Assembly (NCBI GenBank): GCA_964496435.1
Contig: CAZBZP010000005.1
Coordinates: 101,807-165,806, forward strand
DNA from: Berkiella sp964496435
GTDB taxonomy: Bacteria; Pseudomonadota; Gammaproteobacteria; Berkiellales; Berkiellaceae
Reading direction: 5' to 3'
Length of the DNA: 64,000 nucleotides
The translations under genes and the position numbers were made by a program. The notes below the pieces were generated by a model. That model was not told where the DNA came from. It was given only the letters and a program-made list of their open reading frames with translations, and did no database searches. The stretch's first letter is position 1; each line of letters opens with the position of its first letter. Positions 16,198 through 23,842 of this stretch are shown here, piece by piece.

Positions 16198-17019
16198 CTA
16201 TAATAATTGATGAATATCATGTTCTTCATTTTCTGATAATTCAAAACTGAAGATTGCCAGATCTTCAGCCATATGAATATCAGAGGTAGTTCCTGTCAAG
16301 GGTGTAACACCTACTTGGGTTAAATAGCGGAACAAGACTTGAGCCGGCGTTTTTTTATGTAAAGAGGCTATGTCAGTGATTGTATCGCTTTGAAGCAAAG
16401 TAGGATTCGCTGTTAAGGTCCAAAAGCTTTGATAAGCGACATTATTCTCTAAGCAAAATTGACGCAATTCTTTATCGTAATGCGTTTCTCTATAAAATCG
16501 ATTTTGTAAAACAGCAGGTTTTATGCTTGCATCATGGTAAAGTTGCTGGAATGTCTTCAAATCATAACAATTACTGATACCTATTTGCTTTGCACCTGCG
16601 CGATTAACAATTTCTTCCATGACTTTCCAGGCAGCGAATGTTTGATTGTAAGTAGATAGGGGAGAGTGCAAGATTAATGAATCTACATAATGTGTTCCCA
16701 AATTTCCTTTTGATCTTTCAAAAGATTGCATGACTTGCTCATCAAGCGATGCTGTAGCATCATAAGGAATATTGTTTGGGTCTTGCGCGCTAAGTGGGCT
16801 AAACTTTGTTTGAATAAAAAGTTCTTCTCTTTTAATGTCAGCGCTTTTTAGCTCTTCGATCGCTTGACCTACGCCAGGCTCAAAATAATGCTTGGGCTGA
16901 CAAGCCGTATCTATAGCCCTAAAGCCATGCTTTATAGCTCTAACAACACAGGATGCTGTCTGTTCCTTTTTCCAAGCAGTGCCATAAATAAGGCGAGGCT
17001 TTTGAATTTCCGTATTCAT
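16198..17019 (-). CDS. Aldo/keto reductase
   Basis: 273 residues of the AKR TIM-barrel family. The tetrad is visible: Asp in R-A-I-D-T-A, Tyr in P-K-H-Y-F-E, Lys in I-Q-T-K-F-S, and His in L-I-L-H-S-P. The cofactor-binding end has I-G-I-S-N-C-Y and P-L-T-G-T-T-S-D. It would reduce aldehydes or ketones with NADPH. Closest AKR subgroups include eukaryote-like 'prostaglandin F synthase' types; the exact substrate cannot be read. It lies 11 bases before the glutaredoxin gene and 9 after the GST gene. Confidence 0.85.
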   Translation of the reverse strand: MNTEIQKPRLIYGTAWKKEQTASCVVRAIKHGFRAIDTACQPKHYFEPGVGQAIEELKSADIKREELFIQTKFSPLSAQDPNNIPYDATASLDEQVMQSFERSKGNLGTHYVDSLILHSPLSTYNQTFAAWKVMEEIVNRAGAKQIGISNCYDLKTFQQLYHDASIKPAVLQNRFYRETHYDKELRQFCLENNVAYQSFWTLTANPTLLQSDTITDIASLHKKTPAQVLFRYLTQVGVTPLTGTTSDIHMAEDLAIFSFELSENEEHDIHQLL

Positions 17020-17028
17020 GTGTTTATC

Positions 17029-17643
17029 CTAATAATCAGATAATGATTCTTCATCTAATGCTAATAGCACGCAGGGCCTTTGTTTTATGTGCTCATAATA
17101 ACGTAATATATTCGGCCATTGTTTCATATCTGCCTTGAGCATAAAAAGCCAAATAATAATAACGATAAGATAACAATCTGAAATAGTGAATGAAGAGCCC
17201 ATTAGAAAAGTGTTATTTTCAAGATGGTTTTCAACAATCGAAAGTTTCTGTTTTAAAATGGGCCAATAGAGTTCTTGTTTTACGCTGTCTGGAACCCTAG
17301 ACCAAAATAGTGGTGAACAATAGCGATGTAAATCCATACTGATGAAGTTCAACCATTCCAATGTACGGTATCGATTAAAATCTCCAATGGGTGCTAAGAG
17401 ATTATGAGATGGGTGTTTATCAGCCAAGTACTGTAAAATAACGGCATTTTCAGTAAGAATATTTTTATTATCCAATACTAAAGCTGGCACTGCCCCTTTG
17501 GGGTTGATAGTGAGATAATTTTCGCCCGATTGGGTTTGTTTTGTTTTTAAGTTTACTGCCTCAAAAATGCAAGGCAATTTCAACTCATGTAGTATTATTC
17601 TGATGGCAAGAGAACAAACACTATCTTTATAATATAATTGCAT
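17029..17643 (-). CDS. Glutathione S-transferase, beta-class-like
   Basis: 204 residues. The N-terminal thioredoxin-like domain reads M-Q-L-Y-Y-K-D-S-V-C-S-L-A, with the beta-class cysteine. It then has N-P-K-G-A-V-P-A-L (cis-Pro) and L-T-E-N-A-V-I-L-Q-Y-L-A-D (glutathione gamma-Glu site with E-N). The C-terminal half is all-helical. It conjugates or removes glutathione. ATG 17643, with GAGAGAA upstream, gives the family-typical N-terminus. The longer reading from 17670 would overlap the methyltransferase gene. It is in the middle of the four-gene operon. Confidence 0.85.
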   Translation of the reverse strand: MQLYYKDSVCSLAIRIILHELKLPCIFEAVNLKTKQTQSGENYLTINPKGAVPALVLDNKNILTENAVILQYLADKHPSHNLLAPIGDFNRYRTLEWLNFISMDLHRYCSPLFWSRVPDSVKQELYWPILKQKLSIVENHLENNTFLMGSSFTISDCYLIVIIIWLFMLKADMKQWPNILRYYEHIKQRPCVLLALDEESLSDY

Positions 17644-17654
17644 GTTTTCTCTCT

Positions 17655-18275
17655 TTAAGCTTTTTGACATAGAATTTTAAAAGCATCATGTGTTTGATAG
17701 TGATGCGTTCTACCAATTAATTCAAACTCTAAAATGCTAAAATGTGCATCAATAAGGATTTTACGTAATTCATCTTGTTCATAATAAGACCAAAATTTTC
17801 GCACATTACCCTCATAGCGCATGTCTCTTTCAAAGGTTTCATTTTTACCTTGCTTGAGAGCCAAATAGAAATAACCTTCATTTTTCAAAAAGCGATGAAT
17901 TTGTTTAAGTACCTTTGGTAATGAGAGCTTGGGAATATGCATTAAAGAACACGCTGCCCATGCAGCATCAAATGTGCCTTCATCAAAAGACATGTTCTCA
18001 ATATCCATATTTAAAAATTGTGCTTGTGGTGCGTGATTTTTAGCAATTTCTAGTAATTTTTCACTAAAATCAATACCAGTTACGATGGCGCCTAGTTCAC
18101 TAAAATGCTTGGCATCGCGTCCTGAGCCGCAACCAATATCAATTATTTGCGGATTTTCAGCCAATCTAGAAATCATACTTTTTATAGACTCAAGAGGAGC
18201 AAGATTTATAACATTGGCTGCAAATTCATTTGCCGTTGCATTGTAGCTTTCTTGGGTAATCTGTTTGTAATTCAT
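17655..18275 (-). CDS. SAM-dependent class I methyltransferase
   Basis: 206 residues. Motif I is I-I-D-I-G-C-G-S-G-R-D-A (about 44-55), followed by the motif II region V-T-G-I-D-F-S and the post-I segment D-A-A-W-A-A-C-S-L-M-H-I. This is a Rossmann methyltransferase of the UbiE/Methyltransf_25 type; small-molecule substrates are typical. ATG 18275 is preferred over a TTG seven codons earlier; AGGA is present upstream at a longish spacing. It is first gene of the operon with GST, aldo/keto reductase and glutaredoxin, so it may modify a small molecule made nearby. Confidence 0.8.
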   Translation of the reverse strand: MNYKQITQESYNATANEFAANVINLAPLESIKSMISRLAENPQIIDIGCGSGRDAKHFSELGAIVTGIDFSEKLLEIAKNHAPQAQFLNMDIENMSFDEGTFDAAWAACSLMHIPKLSLPKVLKQIHRFLKNEGYFYLALKQGKNETFERDMRYEGNVRKFWSYYEQDELRKILIDAHFSILEFELIGRTHHYQTHDAFKILCQKA

Positions 18276-18404
18276 ACACTTAGCAATCCTGTGCAAAATT
18301 GATAATTGATATTATCTGACTTGCCTTAAGAAAGCTAATGCAAAGGCTGTGTTACTAGTTTGCTGTTGAGATTGTTGTCTGTAATGGCATGATAAGGTTC
18401 TGGC

Positions 18405-18433
18405 TTGACGAATATGATAAGCGCGCTTACTAT
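18405..18433 (+). promoter_or_regulatory. Promoter of the SRPBCC-marR operon
   Basis: TTGACG at 18405-18410 and TACTAT at 18428-18433 with a 17-base spacer. Its position rules out the upstream TTG (18405) as a start for the SRPBCC gene. MarR-family regulators usually repress their own promoter. Confidence 0.6.
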
Positions 18434-18461
18434 ATCCTTTTTTGTGAAGGCAGAGATCATT

Positions 18462-18887
18462 ATGTGGCAGCAAAGTTATTCAACTACGGTTAAAGGCTTA
18501 AAACCAACACAGATATGGAAAATTTGGGCGGATGTGAGCAATCGTCACCTTTGGGATGATGACATTGAATGGGCTAAAGCAGATGGCCCCTTTGAAAATG
18601 GGACGAAGATTGCCATGAAGCCCAAGGGCTGGCCCAAAGTGGTGAATATGGAAATTGTGGTGAGTGTCCTCAATCAGGCTTTTACTGATCGCACTACATT
18701 TTTTGGGGCAATTTTAGATGGTATTCATACGATGGAAGAAACGAGCGAAGGTCTCAAGTTAACGACTACAATTAAAGTAACTGGACCACTTGGGTTTTTG
18801 TGGCGTAAAATAGTGGCTGAAGATATTGTAAAAACATTGCCCCATCAATCAGCATTATTAATTGAAGCAGCAAAACAAGTAACATGA
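18462..18887 (+). CDS. SRPBCC (polyketide cyclase/START-like) family protein
   Basis: 141 residues beginning M-W-Q-Q-S-Y-S-T-T-V-K-G, a typical SRPBCC beta strand. Then P-x-x-I-W-K-I-W-A-D-V-S-N-R-H-L-W-D-D-D, the usual second segment (W-x-x-W-x-D), and a C-terminal long helix. These helix-grip proteins bind hydrophobic ligands; no enzymatic function can be assigned. ATG 18462 has a GGCAGAG ribosome-binding region and follows a good promoter. The stop overlaps the start of a marR gene (ATGA), so ligand binding and regulation may be linked. Confidence 0.75.
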   Translation: MWQQSYSTTVKGLKPTQIWKIWADVSNRHLWDDDIEWAKADGPFENGTKIAMKPKGWPKVVNMEIVVSVLNQAFTDRTTFFGAILDGIHTMEETSEGLKLTTTIKVTGPLGFLWRKIVAEDIVKTLPHQSALLIEAAKQVT

Positions 18888-19333
18888 CAACAACAATGAA
18901 TTTCACTTTTAAAAAGCCAGAGGATAGCCCTGGCTTTTTGCTATGGCAATTAACCAATCAATGGCAACAACAACAACGAAAAGTCCTCAAAACCATAGGG
19001 TTAACCCATCCTCAATTTGTGGCAATGGCAGGTATTTTGTGGCTAAACAATGTGAATGAACAGGCGCCCTCACAAGTTACAGTTGCCAACTTCACTAAAA
19101 TTGATAAAATGATGATGTCTGATTTGGTGAAAACATTATTAGATAAAAAATTGATCAAACGTGCTCCGCACACAGAAGATAAACGCGCCTTTGCCTTAAC
19201 CTTAACTGCTAAAGGCCATCAGCTAACCCTTAAAGCCATTCCACTTGTCGAAGGAATTGATGCACAGTTTTTTGCTAAACAAACGCCTTTGTTAGCAGAA
19301 TTAGTAGCGATTTTAAACAAAAGACTTAAATAG
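18884..19333 (+). CDS. MarR family transcriptional regulator
   Basis: 149 residues with the MarR winged-helix pattern: L-T-H-P-Q-F-V-A-M-A-G-I-L-W-L (helix 2), the recognition region F-T-K-I-D-K-M-M-M-S-D-L-V-K-T-L, and the wing D-K-R-A-F-A-L-T-L-T-A-K-G. MarR proteins are dimeric, ligand-responsive repressors of efflux, detoxification or catabolic genes. Its four-base overlap with the SRPBCC gene indicates co-regulation; the target may be its own promoter at 18405-18433. Confidence 0.9.
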   Translation: MTTTMNFTFKKPEDSPGFLLWQLTNQWQQQQRKVLKTIGLTHPQFVAMAGILWLNNVNEQAPSQVTVANFTKIDKMMMSDLVKTLLDKKLIKRAPHTEDKRAFALTLTAKGHQLTLKAIPLVEGIDAQFFAKQTPLLAELVAILNKRLK

Positions 19334-19343
19334 TGCTTTTGGC

Positions 19344-20063
19344 TTAAGTTGATTTCTTATAATGAGCTGGCGTCATTCCCATAAAAGTTTTAAATACTTT
19401 TATAAAAGCGCTTACATTCTGATAACCCAAAGTAATTGATATCCAGGTGACGGATTTTCCTTGTGTTAAATATGTTAGCGCTTTTATGAGGCAAGCGGTT
19501 TGTTGCCACTTTTTAAAGGACATGCCTGTTTCTTTGCGAAAATGTCGCGTAAATGTACGCGTCGTCATATTTACAGCTTTTGCCCACTGGGCCAGTGTTT
19601 GATTCTGCTCAGGATTAAATATGATTTCCTTCGCAACCTTTTCTAATTGATGTGTTTTGGGCATAGGTAAGTAAAGGGGGGATGGCGTTGTTGCTTTTAT
19701 TTCATCGCACATCACTTGTACTAAGCGCTTATTTTCAAGCGTAAGCGCTGTTTTTTGTGTAACAAAACGTAGCATGATTTCTTTGAGAAGTGGATTAGGG
19801 CTAAATACAAAGGGTTGTTTAGGCAAGTGTTTGCACAGGGTTGGGGCAAGATAAAATCCATTTCCTTTAAGGGCACCATAATTCTTTGCTTGATGTTCAC
19901 ATCGTGGTGGGATCCAGCCTGCCATTTCTGAAGCCATAACCCATTGGCCTTTTTTAGTTTTCAGCACCATTAAACCCTGCTCAAGAATAAAGAGCTGCCC
20001 CTCTTTGTGATGATGTGCCGTACCTTCAGTGCTTGAAGGGTGTATTAATGATTGGATTTTCAT
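19344..20063 (-). CDS. AraC family transcriptional regulator
   Basis: 239 residues. The N-terminal cupin has the metal/ligand-like H-H-H-K-E-G-Q-L-F-I-L-E-Q-G and W-I-P-P-R-C-E-H segments. The C-terminal double helix-turn-helix contains L-A-Q-W-A-K-A-V-N-M-T-T-R-T-F-T-R-H-F and I-S-I-T-L-G-Y-Q-N-V-S-A-F-I-K-V-F-K, ending M-T-P-A-H-Y. This cupin/AraC layout is common in YdhB/NimR-type local activators that control an adjacent gene. It converges with marR and diverges from a secreted SnoaL-like gene (20160), a plausible target. Confidence 0.9.
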   Translation of the reverse strand: MKIQSLIHPSSTEGTAHHHKEGQLFILEQGLMVLKTKKGQWVMASEMAGWIPPRCEHQAKNYGALKGNGFYLAPTLCKHLPKQPFVFSPNPLLKEIMLRFVTQKTALTLENKRLVQVMCDEIKATTPSPLYLPMPKTHQLEKVAKEIIFNPEQNQTLAQWAKAVNMTTRTFTRHFRKETGMSFKKWQQTACLIKALTYLTQGKSVTWISITLGYQNVSAFIKVFKTFMGMTPAHYKKST

Positions 20064-20159
20064 GGAAGTGGCCCAATTGCAGTATCTTTTGACCCAGCTA
20101 CATTAGCAACCGTTTGCCAAAAAAGCTAGTATTTTTTTCAGAAAACAAAGGAGTTAATC

Positions 20160-20609
20160 ATGAAAAAAGCCATTAAAATACTGCCCATTCTATGTCTTGG
20201 TCTCTCGCAACTGTGTTTTGCTTATTCTAAAGAGGAAAAAACGATTTTAGAAACCTTTGCTTGGTTTAATCAGATTTCAGATGTAAAGCGTGCAGCTTTT
20301 AATCAAGATGATATAGCAGCGCATTTTGCTAAAGATGCTAAAATGATAACCAATAACAAAATTGCATGCCAAGGCATTGCGCAACATTTTGAGCATTTTA
20401 TAACCTTGAATCAGCATTTTGAATCAATGCATGTCGAGCTCAATAATATTGACATGCATCAACAAGGAGACAGAGTTTATCTTGATTACAGCATTGATGT
20501 TGTCAATGATAAGCATCAAGCGCAAAAGATCCATGTCATGGGTTATATGGTAGTTAAAAATCAGCGAATTACATTATTTAAAGAAGTTGCTGTCTTTGAA
20601 ACAATATGA
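20160..20609 (+). CDS. Secreted SnoaL/NTF2-like protein
   Basis: 149 residues with a signal peptide (1-21, ending L-C-F-A) and an NTF2-like cone domain: a leading helix F-A-W-F-N-Q-I-S-D, then D-I-A-A-H-F-A-K-D-A-K-M-I-T-N, then a C-terminal sheet ending L-F-K-E-V-A-V-F-E. NTF2-like proteins range from ligand binders to enzymes; no catalytic residues are obvious. AAAGGAG stands just upstream of the ATG. It is transcribed away from the AraC regulator. Another secreted NTF2-like protein is encoded at 41770-42330; the two are not close copies. Confidence 0.65.
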   Translation: MKKAIKILPILCLGLSQLCFAYSKEEKTILETFAWFNQISDVKRAAFNQDDIAAHFAKDAKMITNNKIACQGIAQHFEHFITLNQHFESMHVELNNIDMHQQGDRVYLDYSIDVVNDKHQAQKIHVMGYMVVKNQRITLFKEVAVFETI

Positions 20610-20623
20610 TGTCGCCTTGTCGA

Positions 20624-20881
20624 TTAGAAACCTATCATTACTGCTATATCAGGTCCATGCTTAGGCTGTGTTGAAAGTACAATAGCGCTACTTTGAGTAC
20701 CAAGCACTAAGGCACCATGCACATGACGATGTCTTTTGTGATGATGGTGCCTGTGGTGTTTATGATGGTGATGATGCACGTGTTGTACTGAATGATGATG
20801 ATGATGGTGATGATGATGGGTTGCGGCCATGCTCATACCAGAAAAGCCCAGAATACAGACTGCGATTAATAATGCTTTCAT
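20624..20881 (-). CDS. Secreted histidine-rich protein
   Basis: 85 residues: a signal peptide (1-19, ending M-S-M-A-A), then a tract in which over half of about 40 residues are histidine, with a few Lys and Arg, then a short hydrophobic C-terminus. Such tracts bind nickel, zinc, copper or cobalt; the protein is probably a periplasmic metal buffer. The start ATG 20881 has GGGAGAT upstream. A longer reading from 20896 would destroy the signal peptide. The ribosome-binding site lies inside one arm of an inverted repeat (20886-20921), suggesting control of its translation or transcription. Confidence 0.75.
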   Translation of the reverse strand: MKALLIAVCILGFSGMSMAATHHHHHHHHHSVQHVHHHHHKHHRHHHHKRHRHVHGALVLGTQSSAIVLSTQPKHGPDIAVMIGF

Positions 20882-20885
20882 AAAA

Positions 20886-20921
20886 ATATCTCCCAAAAAA
20901 TATAGTATCTTTGGGAAATAT
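20886..20921 (-). promoter_or_regulatory. Inverted repeat covering the ribosome-binding site of the His-rich gene
   Basis: Arms ATATCTCCCAAA (20886-20897) and TTTGGGAAATAT (20910-20921) pair with one mismatch around a 12-base loop. On the minus strand the GGGAGAT ribosome-binding site is in the 3' arm. It could be a hairpin that hides the site or an operator. Confidence 0.5.
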
Positions 20922-21007
20922 CATGCAATTAAACAAATGCTAAGGCTATGGATAGAAGATGAAACAGCCAAACTATCAGACAATATGAGGGCCAAAAAAT
21001 CCAACTT

Positions 21008-22369
21008 TTAAACAACCTGCGCGATGCGTTCACCTGATTCAATTGCAGCTTCCATTGTGCCTATTTCGTCAAGCAATGTAGTATGTTCGCCTACAAAAAA
21101 TACTTGATCGTTAACAGGCGCAAATAAGCGTTTAACATGAATATGTCGGTAAGGGATAAGGTCGATGTTGCTTCCCAGTGTGATATCACAAGCCGAATAA
21201 GCGCCTTGGGCAAAAGGATCATCCAGCCATGATTTTGCCACAGGACAATCATATTTTTCCGCATTTGTGTCCTTTGCTTCTATAGGCAAGCTATTGGCAA
21301 AATGCGAAGTGTTATAACCGCCTTTAAGAATGGCGAGGCGTTCTTGGTAAATACTAGGATTTAGGAGTGAAGCCTTGCTGCCATCCAAAGCAAATAGATT
21401 TAATAATTTCTTATCATGATTATAAAAACTGCCAAACTGGTCTGAGCAAACAGCAGTCGTCTCAAGGAGGGGGCTATGGATGGGCATCAGGATTTTGCTT
21501 GAACGACTATAATGCATAGATTGAATTGCCTTTAAAGTAGGCGTCGGTAATACACCGTGTTCAAAATGAATATCCTTATAAACAGGGGCAGGAAGAGCCA
21601 ATATAAGTTTCTGCGCATAGCACACGGATCCATCTGCAAAGCGCAACACGATGTTGTTGTCTTGCCTACTTATTGCGCAAAGCACTTTTTGTAAATGCAG
21701 GCGCCCTGCTAAGCGGTTTGCCAGAGTGGAAGCTAGTTGGGTATTGCCTTGTGCCAAGCTAATACGTGAAAAAGTATTTTTTGTCGGCGTGATTTCATGT
21801 GCAGCTGAAAGACCACCCTGTATGATTGCTAATAAAGTCGTTAAATTGTGATCTGTTGTTGACAGTAGTGATGGTGGTAGGCCTTCATAAGCGTTCATCC
21901 AAAAGATCACAACCTTTTTTAGCAAAGGCGAAAAGGGAAGGTAATCTATCACTTCTTGTATATGTTTACTTTTCTTAGCTGCTGTTTGTATTAGCGCATT
22001 TATTTCTTCTTTAGAGAGTTGAATTTTTGCGATGAGATCATTTTCATTATGATAGTGTGTGCCATCATAGAATTTGCTATTAAAAAGGATTTCATCTTCT
22101 AATAAGGCTAAATTAAATTCCTTGGCTAAGGATTTAAAATGTTTTGCCTCACCACCATCAGCAATATTTTGGGCACCCAATTCAGCATAGGAATAATCAC
22201 CGGCCATATTCTTAACGAGGACCGTTTGTACGCGCCCCCCGATGCGATTTCTTGCCTCGTATACATCAACGGCAAAGCCTTGCTGACTTAAGCGATAGGC
22301 TGCACTAAGGCCCGCAAGCCCTGCTCCAATAACGGCAATTTGTTGTATATCGTTACTCATATTTGCCAT
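21008..22369 (-). CDS. Flavin-containing amine oxidase family protein
   Basis: 453 residues. The FAD-binding dinucleotide motif A-V-I-G-A-G-L-A-G-L-S-A-A-Y-R-L (about 12-27) is followed by E-A-R-N-R-I-G-G-R-V-Q-T, the hallmark of the monoamine oxidase/phytoene desaturase-like superfamily. The C-terminal FAD motif V-F-F-V-G-E-H-T-T-L-x-x-x-G-T-M-E-A-A-I-E-S-G is intact. It would oxidise an amine, polyamine or similar substrate; the substrate cannot be read. It ends the accessory region before the ribosomal operon and may be linked to the arginase/SpeD-like genes only by general polyamine theme. Confidence 0.85.
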   Translation of the reverse strand: MANMSNDIQQIAVIGAGLAGLSAAYRLSQQGFAVDVYEARNRIGGRVQTVLVKNMAGDYSYAELGAQNIADGGEAKHFKSLAKEFNLALLEDEILFNSKFYDGTHYHNENDLIAKIQLSKEEINALIQTAAKKSKHIQEVIDYLPFSPLLKKVVIFWMNAYEGLPPSLLSTTDHNLTTLLAIIQGGLSAAHEITPTKNTFSRISLAQGNTQLASTLANRLAGRLHLQKVLCAISRQDNNIVLRFADGSVCYAQKLILALPAPVYKDIHFEHGVLPTPTLKAIQSMHYSRSSKILMPIHSPLLETTAVCSDQFGSFYNHDKKLLNLFALDGSKASLLNPSIYQERLAILKGGYNTSHFANSLPIEAKDTNAEKYDCPVAKSWLDDPFAQGAYSACDITLGSNIDLIPYRHIHVKRLFAPVNDQVFFVGEHTTLLDEIGTMEAAIESGERIAQVV

Positions 22370-22514
22370 CTATATAAAAAGTGGGCCTCCTTGGCAAGAG
22401 GGCGCCCTTCAAAGGCGCTGAATGCTAGCATAATGTCAGCTATTGAGCTTTAGTTTGACTGTCCTGTTTGCAACCCTTTTCAAGCCCAATAAAAGGAGGT
22501 AGACTGCCCAACTC

Positions 22515-22536
22515 TTGGTTTTCTATGTAAAACCAA
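22515..22536 (+). terminator. Hairpin upstream of rpsF
   Basis: TTGGTTTT (22515-22522) pairs perfectly with AAAACCAA (22529-22536). It may be part of the rpsF leader or a weak terminator. No T-tract follows. Confidence 0.35.
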
Positions 22537-22556
22537 AGTTTGTTAATTAACTCCTT

Positions 22557-22597
22557 GCACTATTCAAGTCCCGAACAAAAGGAACTGATGAAAGTGC
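22557..22597 (+). promoter_or_regulatory. Candidate S6:S18-binding ribosomal leader
   Basis: GCACT (22557-22561) pairs with AGTGC (22593-22597), enclosing a smaller imperfect stem and an unpaired CCG (22571-22573). Known rpsF leaders bind S6:S18 through a CCG in such a structure. The match is by eye, 26 bases upstream of the S6 start. Confidence 0.35.
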
Positions 22598-22622
22598 TAA
22601 TAACCATGAGGAGCATAGATAT

Positions 22623-23012
22623 ATGCGTCATTATGAAATAGTCGTTCTTATTCACCCAGATCAAAGTGAACAAGTCCCACAAATGGTTGAAAGATACCGT
22701 TCCATGGCAGAAAAAAATGGTGGTACAGTGCATCGCTTTGAAGATTGGGGAAGAAGACAATTAGCTTATCCCATCAAAAAGTTGCACAAAGCACATTACA
22801 TTTTGATGAACATCGAGTGCGATAACGAAGCTTTAGACAACCTAAAGCATGCTTTTCGCTATAACGATGCGATTTTACGTCACCTGATTTTGCAAAGAGA
22901 TGTCGCTATGACTGAAGTCTCTGCAATGTTACGTTCTGAAGAAGAAAAAGAACGTATGGAACGTGGCGGTGATCGCGCTATCGCGATGGAAGAAGAAGAA
23001 CTCGAAATTTAA
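22623..23012 (+). CDS. rpsF: 30S ribosomal protein S6
   Basis: 129 residues beginning M-R-H-Y-E-I-V-V-L-I-H-P-D-Q-S, with the W-G-R-R-Q-L-A-Y-P-I motif and the acidic C-terminal tail (E-E-E-E-L-E-I). S6 binds S18 in the 30S platform. A good AGGAG lies upstream of the ATG. It is the first of the rpsF-rpsR-rplI operon; priB, found between rpsF and rpsR in enterics, is absent. Confidence 0.97.
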   Translation: MRHYEIVVLIHPDQSEQVPQMVERYRSMAEKNGGTVHRFEDWGRRQLAYPIKKLHKAHYILMNIECDNEALDNLKHAFRYNDAILRHLILQRDVAMTEVSAMLRSEEEKERMERGGDRAIAMEEEELEI

Positions 23013-23030
23013 TTATAAGGGGAATAAGTT

Positions 23031-23270
23031 ATGTCAACATGGCGTGCTCGTGGCAATAAAAAGAAGTATTGTCCATTTACTTCAAAAAAGATCCCACAAG
23101 AATTTATTGATTTTAAAAATTTCCGTTTTTTACGTAAATATATTACTGAAACCGGTAAAATCGTTCCAAGCCGTATAACTGGGGTTAAAAACATTTATCA
23201 ACATATGTTGGCGCGTGAAATTAAGTATGCGCGTTACTTAGCCTTAATACCGTTCTGCGATAGGCATTAA
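23031..23270 (+). CDS. rpsR: 30S ribosomal protein S18
   Basis: 79 residues. K-K-K-Y-C-P-F and the central block I-D-F-K-N-F-R-F-L-R-K-Y-I-T-E, followed by K-I-V-P-S-R-I-T-G, are characteristic. It pairs with S6 on the 30S platform. It starts 18 bases after rpsF with AAGGGGAA upstream. The C-terminal extension L-I-P-F-C-D-R-H is typical. Confidence 0.97.
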   Translation: MSTWRARGNKKKYCPFTSKKIPQEFIDFKNFRFLRKYITETGKIVPSRITGVKNIYQHMLAREIKYARYLALIPFCDRH

Positions 23271-23291
23271 TAATTTATATAGAGGCTTAAA

Positions 23292-23744
23292 ATGGAAGTC
23301 ATATTACTCGAAAATGTTAGAAATCTTGGCAAATTTGGTAACAAAGTCAAAGTTGCTAAAGGCTTTGGGCGAAATTTCTTAATTCCTCAAGGTAAGGCTG
23401 TTCCTGCAACCAAGCAAAATATTGCGCAATTTGAAGCGCAACGTTCAAAGCTTGAAAAGGCAGCGCAAGACAGATTAGCCGCAGCAACCGAACGTGCTGC
23501 AGAACTTTCAGCAATTCGTTTAAAGATTGCTGCTCGTTCAGGTGATGAAGGTAAACTCTTTGGCTCAATTGGCACCATCGAATTGGTTCGTGCTTTTAAA
23601 GACAAAGGTGTCGATATCACCAGGCAAGAAATCAAGTTGCCTAATGGTCCTTTAAGAGAATTGGGTGAGTTTGTCATTGAGTTACAACTCCATGCTGAAG
23701 TAATTGCCCAAACCAAAGTGACTGTGGTTCCTGAAGAAGAATAA
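23292..23744 (+). CDS. rplI: 50S ribosomal protein L9
   Basis: 150 residues: the N-terminal domain with V-I-L-L-E-N-V-R-N-L-G-K-F-G and V-K-V-A-K-G-F-G-R-N-F-L-I-P, then a long connecting helix and the C-terminal domain with E-G-K-L-F-G-S-I-G. L9 binds 23S rRNA near the L1 stalk and helps reading-frame fidelity. An intrinsic terminator lies about 45 bases downstream, separating it from dnaB. Confidence 0.97.
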   Translation: MEVILLENVRNLGKFGNKVKVAKGFGRNFLIPQGKAVPATKQNIAQFEAQRSKLEKAAQDRLAAATERAAELSAIRLKIAARSGDEGKLFGSIGTIELVRAFKDKGVDITRQEIKLPNGPLRELGEFVIELQLHAEVIAQTKVTVVPEEE

Positions 23745-23787
23745 ATCAGCAGAAGCTACCTTTGTGGCTTCTTCAGTGCCAAAATAG

Positions 23788-23825
23788 AAGGGAAATAGGT
23801 CATACAAGCTTATTTCCCTTTTTTA
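23788..23825 (+). terminator. Intrinsic terminator after rplI
   Basis: AAGGGAAATA (23788-23797) pairs with TATTTCCCTT (23811-23820), followed by TTTTAT. A typical Rho-independent signal ending the S6-S18-L9 operon. Confidence 0.8.
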
Positions 23826-23842
23826 TCTTTATTAAGTAATTC

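Noticed and set aside
20682..20830. His codon tract (ATG/ATGATG repeats on the plus strand) as a microsatellite or CRISPR-like repeat
   Set aside because: It is explained by a coding tract of histidines with a signal peptide in frame; no regular spacer-repeat pattern exists.
22378..22430. GC-rich imperfect palindrome before rpsF as another repeat copy
   Set aside because: It shares only short GGCGCC-like words with the repeat family; no alignable core.
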